Part shown: one piece after another, positions 10,808 to 20,248 of the stretch
How the letters are laid out: the number at the start of each line of letters is the position of its first letter
Numbering within the stretch: position 1 is the stretch's first letter
Assembly: GCF_024172165.1 (NCBI RefSeq)
Contig: NZ_JAMZEB010000002.1
Coordinates: 8,964,501 to 9,028,500 of the forward strand
Length of the DNA stretch: 64,000 nucleotides
DNA from: Nonomuraea thailandensis
Lineage (GTDB): Bacteria; Actinomycetota; Actinomycetes; Streptosporangiales; Streptosporangiaceae
Direction of reading: 5' to 3'
Notes under the pieces: generated by a model
Told to the model about the DNA's origin: nothing
Database searches by the model: none
The model's input: the letters and a program-made list of their open reading frames with translations, nothing else
Program-made: the position numbers and the translations under genes

Positions 10808-13800
10808 CTAGGCCAGGCGGGCCTCGATGGCCTCGATCACCCGCGGGCGCAGCTCCGCGGCGCGGATGACGGCGTCGACGGAGCCGACCTCGACCGCGCG
10901 CCGGATGTTGTGCACCCGGTCGAACTCCGCGGCCACCTCGCCGAGCTTCTCCGCCCGCACCGACGCCCGCAGCTCGTCCAGCTCGGCGGTCAGCGCCGCG
11001 CGATCGGCCCCGGCCGCCGCGGCGACGCGGGCCTCGAGGTCCTGCACGCGCGCGTCGGCCGCCGTCCTGGCGTTGACCTCGCCGGCGAAGACGACCGCGG
11101 CGGCCGGCGCGCCACCCAGCACCGAGGCGAACGAGCCCTCCAGCGCCAGCACGGTCATGTTCGGGTTCAGTGCCTTGGAGAACACCACGAACGCGCCACC
11201 GTGGTACCGCGAGATCACGCAGAACACGATGGGCCCGCGGAAGTTCACGATCGCGCGGCCGATCTCGGCGCCGTACTCCAGCTGCAGCTTCCGCATCGAC
11301 TCCGGCGAGCCGTCGAAGCCGGACAGGTTCGCCAGCACCACCAGCGGCCGGTTGCCGCTGGCCGCGTTGATGGCCCGCGCGGCCTTCTTCGACGACCGCG
11401 GGAACAGCGTGCCCGCGGTGTAGGTGTCGGGGCCGTCGGTGGGCGGGAAGCCGCGCCGCGGCACCGACCGCGACTCGATGCCGAGCAGGCACACCGGCAT
11501 GCCGCCGAGATGCACGTCCTGCACCACCGCGGTCTCCGCGTCGGCCATGCCCGCCCAGCGCTCCAGCACCGGGTGGTCCTGGTCGGACAGCGCCCGCATC
11601 ACGGTGCGGATGTCGAACGGCTTCTTGCGGTCGGGGTTGGCCGCGCTGGAGAAGATCTCGCCGACCGTGGCGAAGTCGCTGCCCTCCACCACGTGCGGGA
11701 AGTCGGAGATGTCGCGGTCGACGGGGTCGTTGGTACGCGCCCGCCGCGGCCCCTGCTCGCCCGGGGCGACGTAGGTGTGGTCGTAGTGCGACATCAGCAC
11801 GTCGCGGGCGGCGGACAGGTTCGGCGCCCAGTACTGGGCCTGCCCGTTGGGGCCCATCACCCGGTCGTAGCCGCCGATGCCGAAGTTGTCCTCCGCCGAG
11901 ACGCCACCGGAGAAGTCGAGCGACTGCTTGCCGGTGAGCACCATCGCCGAGTCCGGCGTCATCACCAGGATGCCCTTGGTGTGCATGAGCATCGTCGCCT
12001 CGGCGTTCCAGTACGGCTGCGCGCCGACGTTGATGCCCGCGACCACGATGTTGATCTCGCCGCCGTCCTGGGTGAACTCCACGATGCGCTTGAGTGCCGC
12101 GGCCACCCAGTCCATGTTCTCGGTGCCCGACTCCATGGAGATGCGGGCGCCGGCCGACAGCGCGTACCACTCCAGCGGCACCCGCATCCGCTCGGCCAGG
12201 TCCAGCGCGGCGATCACGCGGCGGCACTCGGGCTCCGACAGCGCGCCGAGCGACTTCGTCGGGTCGCCGAGCAGCACGACCCTGGTGATGCCCTCGGGGT
12301 GCCGCCTGGTGCGCGTGGTGACCACGCCCGCGACGAGCGCCGCGCTGTTGCGGCCCTTCGGCCGATCGACCGGCACGAGCGCGTGCTCCGCGTCGAGGTC
12401 GTGCTCGACGAAGTCGCCGAGCATGCCGGTCAGCTCGTACGGGTAGACGGTGTTGCGGCTGCTCGCGCGCAGCACCTTCTGCCGGTAGTCGTCCAGCGGC
12501 TCGATCGGCGCGTCCGACGGCTGGCCGATGGTCAGCTTGGGGGCGCCGGTGGCGTCGAGGGAGATGCGCACGGCGACCTTGGTCAGCGCGCCGGTCTCCG
12601 GGTCACGCTGCCGCGCGATGAACAGCGTCTCCTCCAGCCCGGCCCCGGCGGTCGTCGGCAGCACGCGCCGGGCGAGCATCTCGATCTCGGCGCGGGTGAG
12701 GTTGCTGGGCGGCCAGACGTAGATCACGATCCGGTTGGTGTTGAGCCGCTTCTTCGACGGCCGCCGGGCCTGGGCGCGGCGGATGGAGTCGACGCAGGCG
12801 GCGATGACGTCCTCGGCCGTCGGCAGCGCGACGAGCCTGCCGTCGTGCTCGCGCAGCTCGGTCAGGTCGCGGACCTGCGCGAAGGCGATGAGCCTGTCGT
12901 CGGACGGGTTCTCCCGCGCCACGCACTGGAAGAGGTAGACCTCCTCGTCCGACGACGGGAGCCGGGTGAGGTCGAACTTGTTCAGCCGCTCCAGCTGCAT
13001 GCGCTCGGCGATGTACGGGTGCAGGCCGCGGATCAGCCGCTCCTCCGCCATCCCCTCGGCCGTCGGGCGGAAGGTGAAGTGGTGGTGCATGACCGCCCCG
13101 CCGCGCCCGGCGACGGTGGCGGTGATCCTGCGGACCTGCCCGGGCAGCGGGTGCGCGGCGACGGCCTCGTGCAGCGCGGCCGCCGCGGCGTCGGAGTCCT
13201 CCGGCTGGCCTTCCCAGACGAGGTAGATGTCGGCGTCCACGACGTCCTCACCGGCGCCTGCCAGCTCGGCCAGCCCGCGCAGGGCGCCGCCCAGCGCCTC
13301 GAAGCTCACGGCGGCGGAGACCACGCACGAGCCCGCGCGCTCGGCGATCACGAACGTGCAGCCCGCGACCTCGCGGGTGCCGACGGTGATGAGCTGCTTG
13401 TTGCCGTAGTAGCGCCGGGTCAGCACCTCCAGCATGACCGCGTTGTCCAGGTTCTCGCGGACCAGGCGCTGGCCGAGCAGGCGCACCAGCGGCTCGGTGC
13501 TGCGGACCATCTCGGCGATGCGCTCGGCGCGGTCGGGCGAGGCGGGGTGCGCGTCGAGGTGGCGCAGGTGCTTGCGCACGCCGGCGTAGACGCGGGCGCG
13601 GTTGCGGCGCAGCAGCGGCTGGCCGAACCAGGCGAACACGACGCCGCGCGCGAGGTCGGAGATCACCGGGAAGCGGACCTGCGTCGCGGCGAGCAGCCGC
13701 TCCAGCACGAGGCCGGCGGGCTCGCGCAGCGCCTCGTCCGGCGGCGGCTCGCGCAGCCAGGAGCGCAGCAGGGTCGCCAGGACCGCGGCGTCGGCGGAGG

Positions 13801-16270
13801 CGCGCTGCTGGGCCAGGAAGATGCGAAACACCGCGCCTTCGAGCTCGCCCGTCCGCTCCAGGTCGGTGACGCCGTAGTGCCGCAGCGCCTTGGCGAGCTT
13901 GGTCTGGAAGGTGCCCGGCAGCCCGGCCCGCTCGACGTCGAGGCTCTGCAGGTAGGTGTGGAAGTACTCGCGCGGGCTGTGGACGTGCTCCTCGCCGCCG
14001 TCCTCCCCGGCGGGCCGGTTGCGGCTCAGCTCGGCCAGGTCGGCGAACACCTCGAAGAGCTCCAGCTCCTCGGCCAGCGGCCGGTGGCCGGCCTCGATGA
14101 CCGGACGGCGCGCGGCGAGGTAGTCGTCGAGCACCCGGCGCTCGTCGTGCGGGTCGAGGTCGTAGCCCAGCAGCAGGCTGCGCAGGCCCTCCTGGCCGCG
14201 CCTGGCGCGCTCGCGCGCCGGCAGCTCGCCGGGCGCCGGGGGCAGGTCCAGCTCGACGGCGCCGACCGCCTCGTCGAGCGCGGCGGCGGAGTCGTCGGCC
14301 AGCGGCTCCAGCCGCAGCAGCGGCGCGCCCGTCTCCACCTGGCTGCCCACGGAGACGGAGATCTCCTTCAGCCGCGCCTTGAACGGCGCCCGCAGCACCG
14401 TCTCCATCTTCATGGACTCCAGCACCAGGACCGGCGCGCCCGCCTCGACCTCGGCGCCGACCGCCAGCGGCGTGGCGACGACCAGGGCGGGCGCGGGCGA
14501 GCGGACGACGCCGCCCTCGTCGCGGCTGACGCGGTGCGCCACGCCGTCCACCTCGATCAGGTGGGTGGCCCCGTGCGTGCCGGTGAGCAGCCGGTAGCGG
14601 CTGCCGTCGACGACGATCTGCCCGGTGTACCGGTCGAAGCGGTCGAGCTCGACGTCGGCGGTGCGGACCTCGCCGCCCGCCTCGACGGCGACGCGGAAGC
14701 GGTGCGCGCCGACCCGTGCGACGCGCACGCGGTAGCCGGCGCCGCGCAGCTTGAGGTCAAGCGGCCGGCTGCTCTTGTGCTGCACCTGCGGACGCCCGCC
14801 GAACGCGGTCGCGAGCAGGCGCTGCCGCTCGACGCGCTCCTCCTCCTCGTACGCCTCGATGGCGGCGGCCGCCAGCGCGACGCCGGAGTGCCGGTGCGAG
14901 ACGAGCCTGCCCTCGCCGCGGACGCGGTCGATCCAGCCGGTGTCGGCGCTGGCGTCGATCACCTCGGGCTGGTCGAGCAGGTCGAGCACGAAGCTCTTGT
15001 TCGTGGCGCCGCCCTCGATGATCACCGAGGTGCGGGCCATCGCCCGGCGCAGCCTGCCGAGCGCCTCCTCGCGGTCGCGGCCGTAGGCGATGATCTTGGC
15101 GATCATGGAGTCGAAGTCGGCGGGGATGGTGTCGCCCTCGCTGACGCCGGTGTCGACCCGGATGCCCGGCCCGGCGGGCAGGTCCAGCCGGGCGACGCGG
15201 CCCGGGGACGGCGCGAAGTCGCGGTCGGGGTCCTCGGCGTTCAGCCGGGCCTCGATGGCGTGGCCGCGCTCCGCCGGCGGCTGCCCTTCGAGCCGGCCTC
15301 CCGACGCCACGTGAAGCTGCGCCTTGACCAGGTCGAACCCGGTGGTGATCTCGGTGATCGGATGCTCGACCTGCAGCCGGGTGTTGACCTCCAGGAACGC
15401 GAACAGCCGCTCGCCGGGGTGGTAGAGGAACTCGACGGTGGCCGCGCCCCGGTAGCCGACCGCCACGGCCAGCCGCTCGGCCGACGCCTTGAGCTCGGCC
15501 GTCTGCTCGGGGCCGAGCACCGGCGAGGCCGACTCCTCGATGACCTTCTGGTTGCGCCGCTGCACCGAGCAGTCGCGGACGCCGAGCGCCCACGCTGTGC
15601 CCTGGCCGTCGGCGATCACCTGCACCTCGACGTGCCGGGCGCCGGTGACCAGCCGCTCCAGGAACACGACGCCGCTGCCGAAGGCCCGCTCGGCCTCCTG
15701 GCTGGTGCGCTCGTAGGCGTCGTCCAGCTCGGCCTCGCTGGTGATCACGCGGATGCCGCGCCCGCCGCCGCCCGCGGTGGCCTTCAGCATCAGCGGGTAA
15801 CCGATCCCGGCCGCGGCCGCCCGCGCGGCGTCGAGGCTCTCGACCGCGCCGCGGCTCCACGGCGCGACCGGCACGCCGACCTCCTCGGCGATCAGCTTGG
15901 CGCCGATCTTGTCGCCGAGCTTGCGCATGGCGTCCGGGCCCGGCCCGACGAAGGTGACCCCGATCCTGTCGCACAGCTCCGCGAACGCGGGATCCTCGGC
16001 GACGAAGCCCCACCCGACCCACGCGGCGTCGGCCCCCGACTCCACCAGCGCGCGCTCCAGCACCTTCAGGTCGAGGTAGGGGCGCGCCGAGGCGGGACCG
16101 AGATCGTAGGACAGGTCCGCCTCGCGGACGAAGGTGGCCGTACGGTCGACGTCGGTGTAGAGAGCGACCGTCTCCATCCGTGTCCCGGTCTCCGCGGCGA
16201 GGTCCCGTACGGCGTGGATGAGGCGCATGGCGGCCTCACCACGATTGACGATGGCGACACGACTGAACAC
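10808..16270 (-). CDS. Single-chain acyl-CoA carboxylase (biotin carboxylase, BCCP and carboxyltransferase in one polypeptide)
   Basis: The frame gives 1820 residues from a GTG at 16270, which follows AGGAGGG by 9 bases. The order is biotin carboxylase (about 1-455; AIVNRGEAAMRL, ATAGGGGRGIRV near 167, EVNTRLQVEHPITE near 300), biotin carrier domain (VLESMKMETV, biotinyl Lys near 620), a middle region, then the two carboxyltransferase halves (about 1180-1800; ESGTENMDWVAAALK, 'GINVGAQPYWNAEATM', 'ANLSGFDGSPESMRKL', CVISRYHGGAFVVFSKALN). This is the order of eukaryotic acetyl-CoA carboxylase and of mycobacterial long-chain acyl-CoA carboxylase. Most actinobacterial carboxylases are split into AccA/PccB-type subunits. 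The acyl substrate is not evident. The neighbours are icd and a deacetylase, so the context gives no clue. Confidence 0.92.
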   Translation of the reverse strand: MFSRVAIVNRGEAAMRLIHAVRDLAAETGTRMETVALYTDVDRTATFVREADLSYDLGPASARPYLDLKVLERALVESGADAAWVGWGFVAEDPAFAELCDRIGVTFVGPGPDAMRKLGDKIGAKLIAEEVGVPVAPWSRGAVESLDAARAAAAGIGYPLMLKATAGGGGRGIRVITSEAELDDAYERTSQEAERAFGSGVVFLERLVTGARHVEVQVIADGQGTAWALGVRDCSVQRRNQKVIEESASPVLGPEQTAELKASAERLAVAVGYRGAATVEFLYHPGERLFAFLEVNTRLQVEHPITEITTGFDLVKAQLHVASGGRLEGQPPAERGHAIEARLNAEDPDRDFAPSPGRVARLDLPAGPGIRVDTGVSEGDTIPADFDSMIAKIIAYGRDREEALGRLRRAMARTSVIIEGGATNKSFVLDLLDQPEVIDASADTGWIDRVRGEGRLVSHRHSGVALAAAAIEAYEEEERVERQRLLATAFGGRPQVQHKSSRPLDLKLRGAGYRVRVARVGAHRFRVAVEAGGEVRTADVELDRFDRYTGQIVVDGSRYRLLTGTHGATHLIEVDGVAHRVSRDEGGVVRSPAPALVVATPLAVGAEVEAGAPVLVLESMKMETVLRAPFKARLKEISVSVGSQVETGAPLLRLEPLADDSAAALDEAVGAVELDLPPAPGELPARERARRGQEGLRSLLLGYDLDPHDERRVLDDYLAARRPVIEAGHRPLAEELELFEVFADLAELSRNRPAGEDGGEEHVHSPREYFHTYLQSLDVERAGLPGTFQTKLAKALRHYGVTDLERTGELEGAVFRIFLAQQRASADAAVLATLLRSWLREPPPDEALREPAGLVLERLLAATQVRFPVISDLARGVVFAWFGQPLLRRNRARVYAGVRKHLRHLDAHPASPDRAERIAEMVRSTEPLVRLLGQRLVRENLDNAVMLEVLTRRYYGNKQLITVGTREVAGCTFVIAERAGSCVVSAAVSFEALGGALRGLAELAGAGEDVVDADIYLVWEGQPEDSDAAAAALHEAVAAHPLPGQVRRITATVAGRGGAVMHHHFTFRPTAEGMAEERLIRGLHPYIAERMQLERLNKFDLTRLPSSDEEVYLFQCVARENPSDDRLIAFAQVRDLTELREHDGRLVALPTAEDVIAACVDSIRRAQARRPSKKRLNTNRIVIYVWPPSNLTRAEIEMLARRVLPTTAGAGLEETLFIARQRDPETGALTKVAVRISLDATGAPKLTIGQPSDAPIEPLDDYRQKVLRASSRNTVYPYELTGMLGDFVEHDLDAEHALVPVDRPKGRNSAALVAGVVTTRTRRHPEGITRVVLLGDPTKSLGALSEPECRRVIAALDLAERMRVPLEWYALSAGARISMESGTENMDWVAAALKRIVEFTQDGGEINIVVAGINVGAQPYWNAEATMLMHTKGILVMTPDSAMVLTGKQSLDFSGGVSAEDNFGIGGYDRVMGPNGQAQYWAPNLSAARDVLMSHYDHTYVAPGEQGPRRARTNDPVDRDISDFPHVVEGSDFATVGEIFSSAANPDRKKPFDIRTVMRALSDQDHPVLERWAGMADAETAVVQDVHLGGMPVCLLGIESRSVPRRGFPPTDGPDTYTAGTLFPRSSKKAARAINAASGNRPLVVLANLSGFDGSPESMRKLQLEYGAEIGRAIVNFRGPIVFCVISRYHGGAFVVFSKALNPNMTVLALEGSFASVLGGAPAAAVVFAGEVNARTAADARVQDLEARVAAAAGADRAALTAELDELRASVRAEKLGEVAAEFDRVHNIRRAVEVGSVDAVIRAAELRPRVIEAIEARLA

Positions 16271-16503
16271 CCGACCGAGCCCTCCTGTAGACCAACGATG
16301 TGCGCCCTGCGGCACGACAGCCCCGTGCAGTATCAACTCTCCCGTCTGCCGGCCGGTGACGCCCATGTCGTAGACAGCGCACGCTACGCGGCTCGTTTTG
16401 TGGGAAACCCCCAAAAAGCCGACCGCGCCCGAGACGGCGGCAGACAGCCGAACGACCCCTACCACGCGGCACAACCGCAGGTAGAGGCCGTCTTTGGCGG
16501 CAG

Positions 16504-17721
16504 TTAAGCCGACATCTTCTTCTTGAGGTTCTCGTCGAGAGCCGCCAGGAAGTCCTGGGTGGTCAGCCACTTGGCGTCGCCGCCGACGAGGAGCGCGAGG
16601 TCCTTGGTCATCTGACCGCCCTCGACGGTCTCCACGCAGACCTGCTCCAGCGTGTTGGCGAACTCGGTCACCGCGGGGGTGTTGTCGAGCTTGCCGCGGT
16701 GGGCCAGGCCACGCGTCCACGCGAAGATCGAGGCGATCGGGTTGGTGGAGGTGGGGTTGCCCTGCTGGTGCTGGCGGTAGTGACGGGTCACGGTGCCGTG
16801 CGCGGCCTCGGCCTCGACGGTCTGGCCGTCGGGGGTCATCAGGACCGAGGTCATCAGGCCGAGCGAGCCGAAGCCCTGGGCGACCGTGTCGGACTGGACG
16901 TCGCCGTCGTAGTTCTTGGCGGCCCAGACGTAGCCGCCCTCCCACTTCAGCGCCGCGGCGACCATGTCGTCGATGAGGCGGTGCTCGTAGGTCAGGCCGG
17001 CCTTGTCGAACTCGTCCTTGAACTCGGTCTCGAAGACCTCGGCGAAGATGTCCTTGAAGCGGCCGTCGTAGGCCTTGAGGATCGTGTTCTTCGTGGAGAG
17101 GTAGACCGGGTAGCCACGGTTGAGGCCGTACCGCATCGACGCGCGGGCGAAGTCGCGGATCGACTCGTCCAGGTTGTACATCGCCATCGCGATGCCGCTG
17201 CCGGGGAAGTCGTACACGTCGAGCTCGATCGGCTCGGAGCCGTCCTTCGGCGTGTACGTCAGGGTCAGCGTGCCCTCGCCGGGGATCTTCAGGTCGGTGG
17301 CGCGGTACTGGTCGCCGAAGGCGTGACGGCCGACGACGATCGGCTTGGTCCAGCCGGGGACGAGCCGCGGGACGTTCGACATGATGATCGGCTCGCGGAA
17401 GATCACGCCGCCGAGGATGTTGCGGATGGTCCCGTTGGGGGACTTCCACATCTTCTTGAGGCCGAACTCCTCGACGCGCGCCTCGTCCGGGGTGATGGTG
17501 GCGCACTTCACACCGACGCCGTACTTCTTGATGGCGTTCGCGGCGTCGATGGTGACCTGGTCGTCCGTGGCGTCTCGGTGCTCGATGCCGAGGTCGTAGT
17601 ACTTCAGGTCGACGTCGAGGTAGGGAAGGATCAGCTGGTCCTTGATGAACTGCCAGATGATCCGGGTCATCTCGTCGCCGTCAAGCTCGACGACGGGGCC
17701 CTCCACCTTGATCTTGGGCAT
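16504..17721 (-). CDS. icd: Isocitrate dehydrogenase, NADP-dependent dimeric type
   Basis: Oxidatively decarboxylates isocitrate to 2-oxoglutarate. The 405-residue protein starts MPKIKVEGPVVELDGDEMTR and has the subfamily II pattern shared with eukaryotic IDH1/2: KSPNGTIRNILGG, 'RHAFGDQYRATD', DDMVAAALKWEGGYVWAAKNYDGD, and the 'EAAHGTVTRHYR' cofactor segment. GAAGGGG lies 10 bases before the ATG. It follows the DUF3017 gene by 53 bases on the same strand, so citrate synthase, DUF3017 and icd may form one TCA transcription unit. Confidence 0.97.
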   Translation of the reverse strand: MPKIKVEGPVVELDGDEMTRIIWQFIKDQLILPYLDVDLKYYDLGIEHRDATDDQVTIDAANAIKKYGVGVKCATITPDEARVEEFGLKKMWKSPNGTIRNILGGVIFREPIIMSNVPRLVPGWTKPIVVGRHAFGDQYRATDLKIPGEGTLTLTYTPKDGSEPIELDVYDFPGSGIAMAMYNLDESIRDFARASMRYGLNRGYPVYLSTKNTILKAYDGRFKDIFAEVFETEFKDEFDKAGLTYEHRLIDDMVAAALKWEGGYVWAAKNYDGDVQSDTVAQGFGSLGLMTSVLMTPDGQTVEAEAAHGTVTRHYRQHQQGNPTSTNPIASIFAWTRGLAHRGKLDNTPAVTEFANTLEQVCVETVEGGQMTKDLALLVGGDAKWLTTQDFLAALDENLKKKMSA

Positions 17722-17774
17722 GCGAATGGTTCCCCTTCAATGAATGGATGCGTTGAGGCTATCGGACCGCCAGG

Positions 17775-18083
17775 TCACGGTGCGAAAAGGGACAGGATGA
17801 GCGCCTTCAGCTCGTTGTTGTAAAGCAGGAGCGAGGTCAGGACCAGCACGAACCCGAAAACGGACAGCGTGATGACGTCGATCCTCTTGCTCCTCAGCGC
17901 GAGCTGCCCGCCGTACCCGGCGAAGCGCAGCGCGGCGGCGACCATGATGGCCGCGCCCAGCACGAACCCGCCCCAGCGCGGGTTCGCGACGAAGACCACG
18001 AGCACGCCGACGGCCGCACCCGCCAGGATCAGCGGGTACGGCCCCCAGCTCTCGCGTTGTCCGGTCCCAGGTTGGTTGCTCAA
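17775..18083 (-). CDS. DUF3017 membrane protein
   Basis: The 102-residue protein is predicted to span the membrane about three times (LILAGAAVGVLVVFVA, GFVLGAAIMVAAALRF, VITLSVFGFVLVLTSLLLY). The pattern matches DUF3017, an actinobacterial family often placed beside TCA or folate genes and of unknown function. I chose the TTG at 18083 because its TTGA overlaps the citrate synthase TGA, with GAAGAG just upstream, which suggests translational coupling. An in-frame GTG at 18104 would add seven residues. Confidence 0.75.
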   Translation of the reverse strand: MSNQPGTGQRESWGPYPLILAGAAVGVLVVFVANPRWGGFVLGAAIMVAAALRFAGYGGQLALRSKRIDVITLSVFGFVLVLTSLLLYNNELKALILSLFAP

Positions 18084-19201
18084 CGCTCTTCTATCGGCTT
18101 CCACTTCTGGTCGGTCTCACCGATGTACTCACTGTCGGGGCGGATCAGCCGGTTGTCGGCGTGCTGCTCGATCACGTGAGCGGTCCAGCCGGACATGCGG
18201 CTGATGGAGAAGACCGGCGTGAACAGGTCGGTGGGGATGCCCAGGTAGTGGTAGACCGAGGCGGCGTAGAAGTCGACGTTGGGGTAGAGACCCTTGGTCT
18301 CGAAGACGACTTCCTCCATTTCCTTGGACATCCGGTAGTACGTGTCGTCGCCGCTGGACTCGCCCAGCTCGGCCGACATCCTACGCAGGTGCGTGGCGCG
18401 GGGGTCCTCCGTCTTGTAGACGCGGTGACCGAAGCCCATGATCTTCTCGCCGGCGGCGAGCTTGTCGCGTACGGCCTGGGCCACGCCTCCCGGCGACAGC
18501 GACTCCAGGGTCTTCATGACCTGCTCGTTCGCCCCGCCGTGCAGCGGGCCCTTGAGGGTGCCGATGGCGGCGACGATGGCGGAGTGCATGTCCGACAGGG
18601 TCGCGGCGCAGACGCGGGCGGCGAAGGTGGAGGCGTTCATGGTGTGGTCGGCGTGCAGGACCAGGCACTCGTCGAAGATCTCGACCTCGCGCGGGGCGGG
18701 CGTGCGGCCGGTGACCTGGAGCAGGAAGTTCGCGGCGATGCTCAGCGACGGGTCCGGCTCGGGGGCCTCGGAGCCGGTGCGGGCGGCGTGGTAGCGGGCG
18801 ACGAGCAGCGGCTGCTGGGCGACCAGCCTGGCCGCCTTGCGCAGGTTGGCGTCGGGCGCGATGGAGTCCTTGTCGGGGTCGTCGGCGCCCGACAGGGAGA
18901 CCAGCGAGCGCAGTGCCTCCATGGGTTTCTGTTTCTCGGCGATCTCGGCGACGTTCGCGGACACCAGGGCGCCCAGCTCCCGGCCGCGCGCCAGCTCGGC
19001 GCCGTAGGCGTCGAGGTCGGAGCGGGTGGGCAGCTTGCCACGCTGGAGCAGGTGTGCGGTCTCCTCGAACGTCGCGCGGCCGGCCAGGTCGTGGATGTCG
19101 TATCCACGGTAGAAGAGGCGACCGGCCTTTCCGTCGATGTCACTCAGCGCTGTGGACGCCGCGACGACATCGGCCAGACCTTTCGTGGGCTTGTCCGCCA
19201 T
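18080..19201 (-). CDS. Citrate synthase / 2-methylcitrate synthase family protein
   Basis: Condenses oxaloacetate with acetyl-CoA (or propionyl-CoA). The 373-residue protein is of the short type II-like form. It has 'LHADHTMNASTF', GPLHGGANE with the first catalytic His, and MGFGHRVYKTEDPRA with the second catalytic His. Sequence alone does not separate citrate from methylcitrate synthase. Linkage to icd and the absence of prpBD genes favour citrate. It overlaps the DUF3017 start by 4 bases and diverges from the FHA gene. Confidence 0.92.
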   Translation of the reverse strand: MADKPTKGLADVVAASTALSDIDGKAGRLFYRGYDIHDLAGRATFEETAHLLQRGKLPTRSDLDAYGAELARGRELGALVSANVAEIAEKQKPMEALRSLVSLSGADDPDKDSIAPDANLRKAARLVAQQPLLVARYHAARTGSEAPEPDPSLSIAANFLLQVTGRTPAPREVEIFDECLVLHADHTMNASTFAARVCAATLSDMHSAIVAAIGTLKGPLHGGANEQVMKTLESLSPGGVAQAVRDKLAAGEKIMGFGHRVYKTEDPRATHLRRMSAELGESSGDDTYYRMSKEMEEVVFETKGLYPNVDFYAASVYHYLGIPTDLFTPVFSISRMSGWTAHVIEQHADNRLIRPDSEYIGETDQKWKPIEER

Positions 19202-19285
19202 GAGTGTTTCCTCCGCTTATCGTCGTCCGAAGTCTACCCGTGAGCAGGCAAAACCGACCGCAAAGGTCCAGACCAATTTCACGTC

Positions 19286-19313
19286 GGATTCTCCTTTCGG
19301 CAAAGGAGATTCC
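19286..19313. promoter_or_regulatory. Inverted repeat in the citrate synthase / FHA divergent region
   Basis: GGATTCTCCTTT-CGGC-AAAGGAGATTCC is a 12-bp inverted repeat with one mismatch. It lies 85 bases from the citrate synthase start and 70 from the FHA-HTH start. It could be an operator or an RNA hairpin in a leader. Confidence 0.4.
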
Positions 19314-19382
19314 GCATCCCCTCGGTTGGGTAAGCCGGAGCTGTAGTAATAGTTACGGCGGGCTACCTGGGGAGGAACTGCC

Positions 19383-20033
19383 GTGGAGGGGCCGTTCATA
19401 CGCATCGAGGACACTGGCGAGGTGGTCCCGTTGCGCCCCGAGATCACGACGGTCGGAAGGGGCCGGGGTGTAGACATCCGGCTCACCGACCCCAGCGTGT
19501 CTCGACTCCATGCCGAGTTCGTCAGACGAGGACCCTACCTGTACGTCGTGGACCTGGGCCTGTCCAGGAACGGCACACGGGTGAACGGCAGGCCGATCGC
19601 CCGGAGGGTTCTTGACGACGGCGACGTCGTCTCGTTCGGCGCGGCGCGGGGTCGCATCGGTGGAGTCCCCCGAGAGGACTTCACCCCTGAGGTCGAGCTG
19701 CGCAGGGCGGCCGCGCCCGAGCTGACCAGACGCGAGGTCGACGTGCTGACCTCGCTCTGCCGGCCGGCGCTGTCGGACGAGGCGTTCGTCGCCCCGGCGA
19801 CCGCACGCGAGATCGCCGACGACCTGGTCGTGACCGAGGCCGCGGTCAAGCAGCACCTGCTGCGGCTCTACCAGAAGTTCAGGATCCCCGAAGGCACCAA
19901 CCGGCGCACCCGGCTGGCCAACGAGGTGGTGGCGCTCGGACTCGTGCGCCCGACCCCCGTGGTCCCGCCACAGCGCGCGTCGGGGGCCTCGGCGGCCGAG
20001 CAGCCTTCGGCGGCTGGGCGCAGGGCGTCTTAA
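19383..20033 (+). CDS. FHA-domain protein with C-terminal LuxR-like helix-turn-helix
   Basis: The 216-residue protein has an FHA phosphothreonine-binding domain at about 1-95 (TTVGRGRGVDIRL, 'DPSVSRLHAEF', SRNGTRVNGRPI: the Gly-Arg, Ser-x-x-His and Asn-Gly residues are all present). A second domain at about 110-185 (LTRREVDVLTSLC, TAREIADDLVVTEAAVKQHLLRLYQKF) has the four-helix pattern of GerE/LuxR HTH modules. The tail is Ala/Ser-rich and disordered. I infer a DNA-binding protein regulated by threonine phosphorylation of itself or a partner. The GTG start follows GGGGAGG by 8 bases. Confidence 0.85.
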   Translation: MEGPFIRIEDTGEVVPLRPEITTVGRGRGVDIRLTDPSVSRLHAEFVRRGPYLYVVDLGLSRNGTRVNGRPIARRVLDDGDVVSFGAARGRIGGVPREDFTPEVELRRAAAPELTRREVDVLTSLCRPALSDEAFVAPATAREIADDLVVTEAAVKQHLLRLYQKFRIPEGTNRRTRLANEVVALGLVRPTPVVPPQRASGASAAEQPSAAGRRAS

Positions 20034-20166
20034 CAGGGCTTCTGAGATCGCGACCGGGGCTACGGCGAGGGGTTCCGGCAGCGTCGGGCCCTGAGCCCCC
20101 ACCATGCCGATCGCGGCACGGATTCGAGCAGCGGTGATGCGTCCGAGGAGGGCGTGCGCCGGGCTC

Positions 20167-20194
20167 GTCGCCGGTCAGGAAACCGGCCGGCGAC
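20167..20194. terminator. Hairpin between convergent FHA and glycoside-hydrolase-like genes
   Basis: GTCGCCGG pairs with CCGGCGAC across a 12-base loop in the 215-bp convergent gap. There is no T-run, so its role as a terminator is only suggested. The rest of the gap shows a duplicated gene-end sequence (CTCAGATC-CCCGG at about 20223 and 20249). Confidence 0.4.
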
Positions 20195-20248
20195 GCGCGC
20201 AGGCGTAGCACGCCCTCAGCCCATCTCAGATCACCCGGGCAGCACCCC

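Noticed and set aside
10910..16507. Open frame of 1865 codons on the plus strand opposite the acyl-CoA carboxylase
   Set aside because: High-GC codon use removes stops from antisense frames. The translation is rich in Arg, His, Gly and Pro with no domains, while the minus frame is a clear carboxylase.
18104..18104. GTG start for DUF3017 giving 109 residues
   Set aside because: No ribosome site at proper distance; the TTG at 18083 has one and overlaps the upstream stop. Kept as an alternative only.
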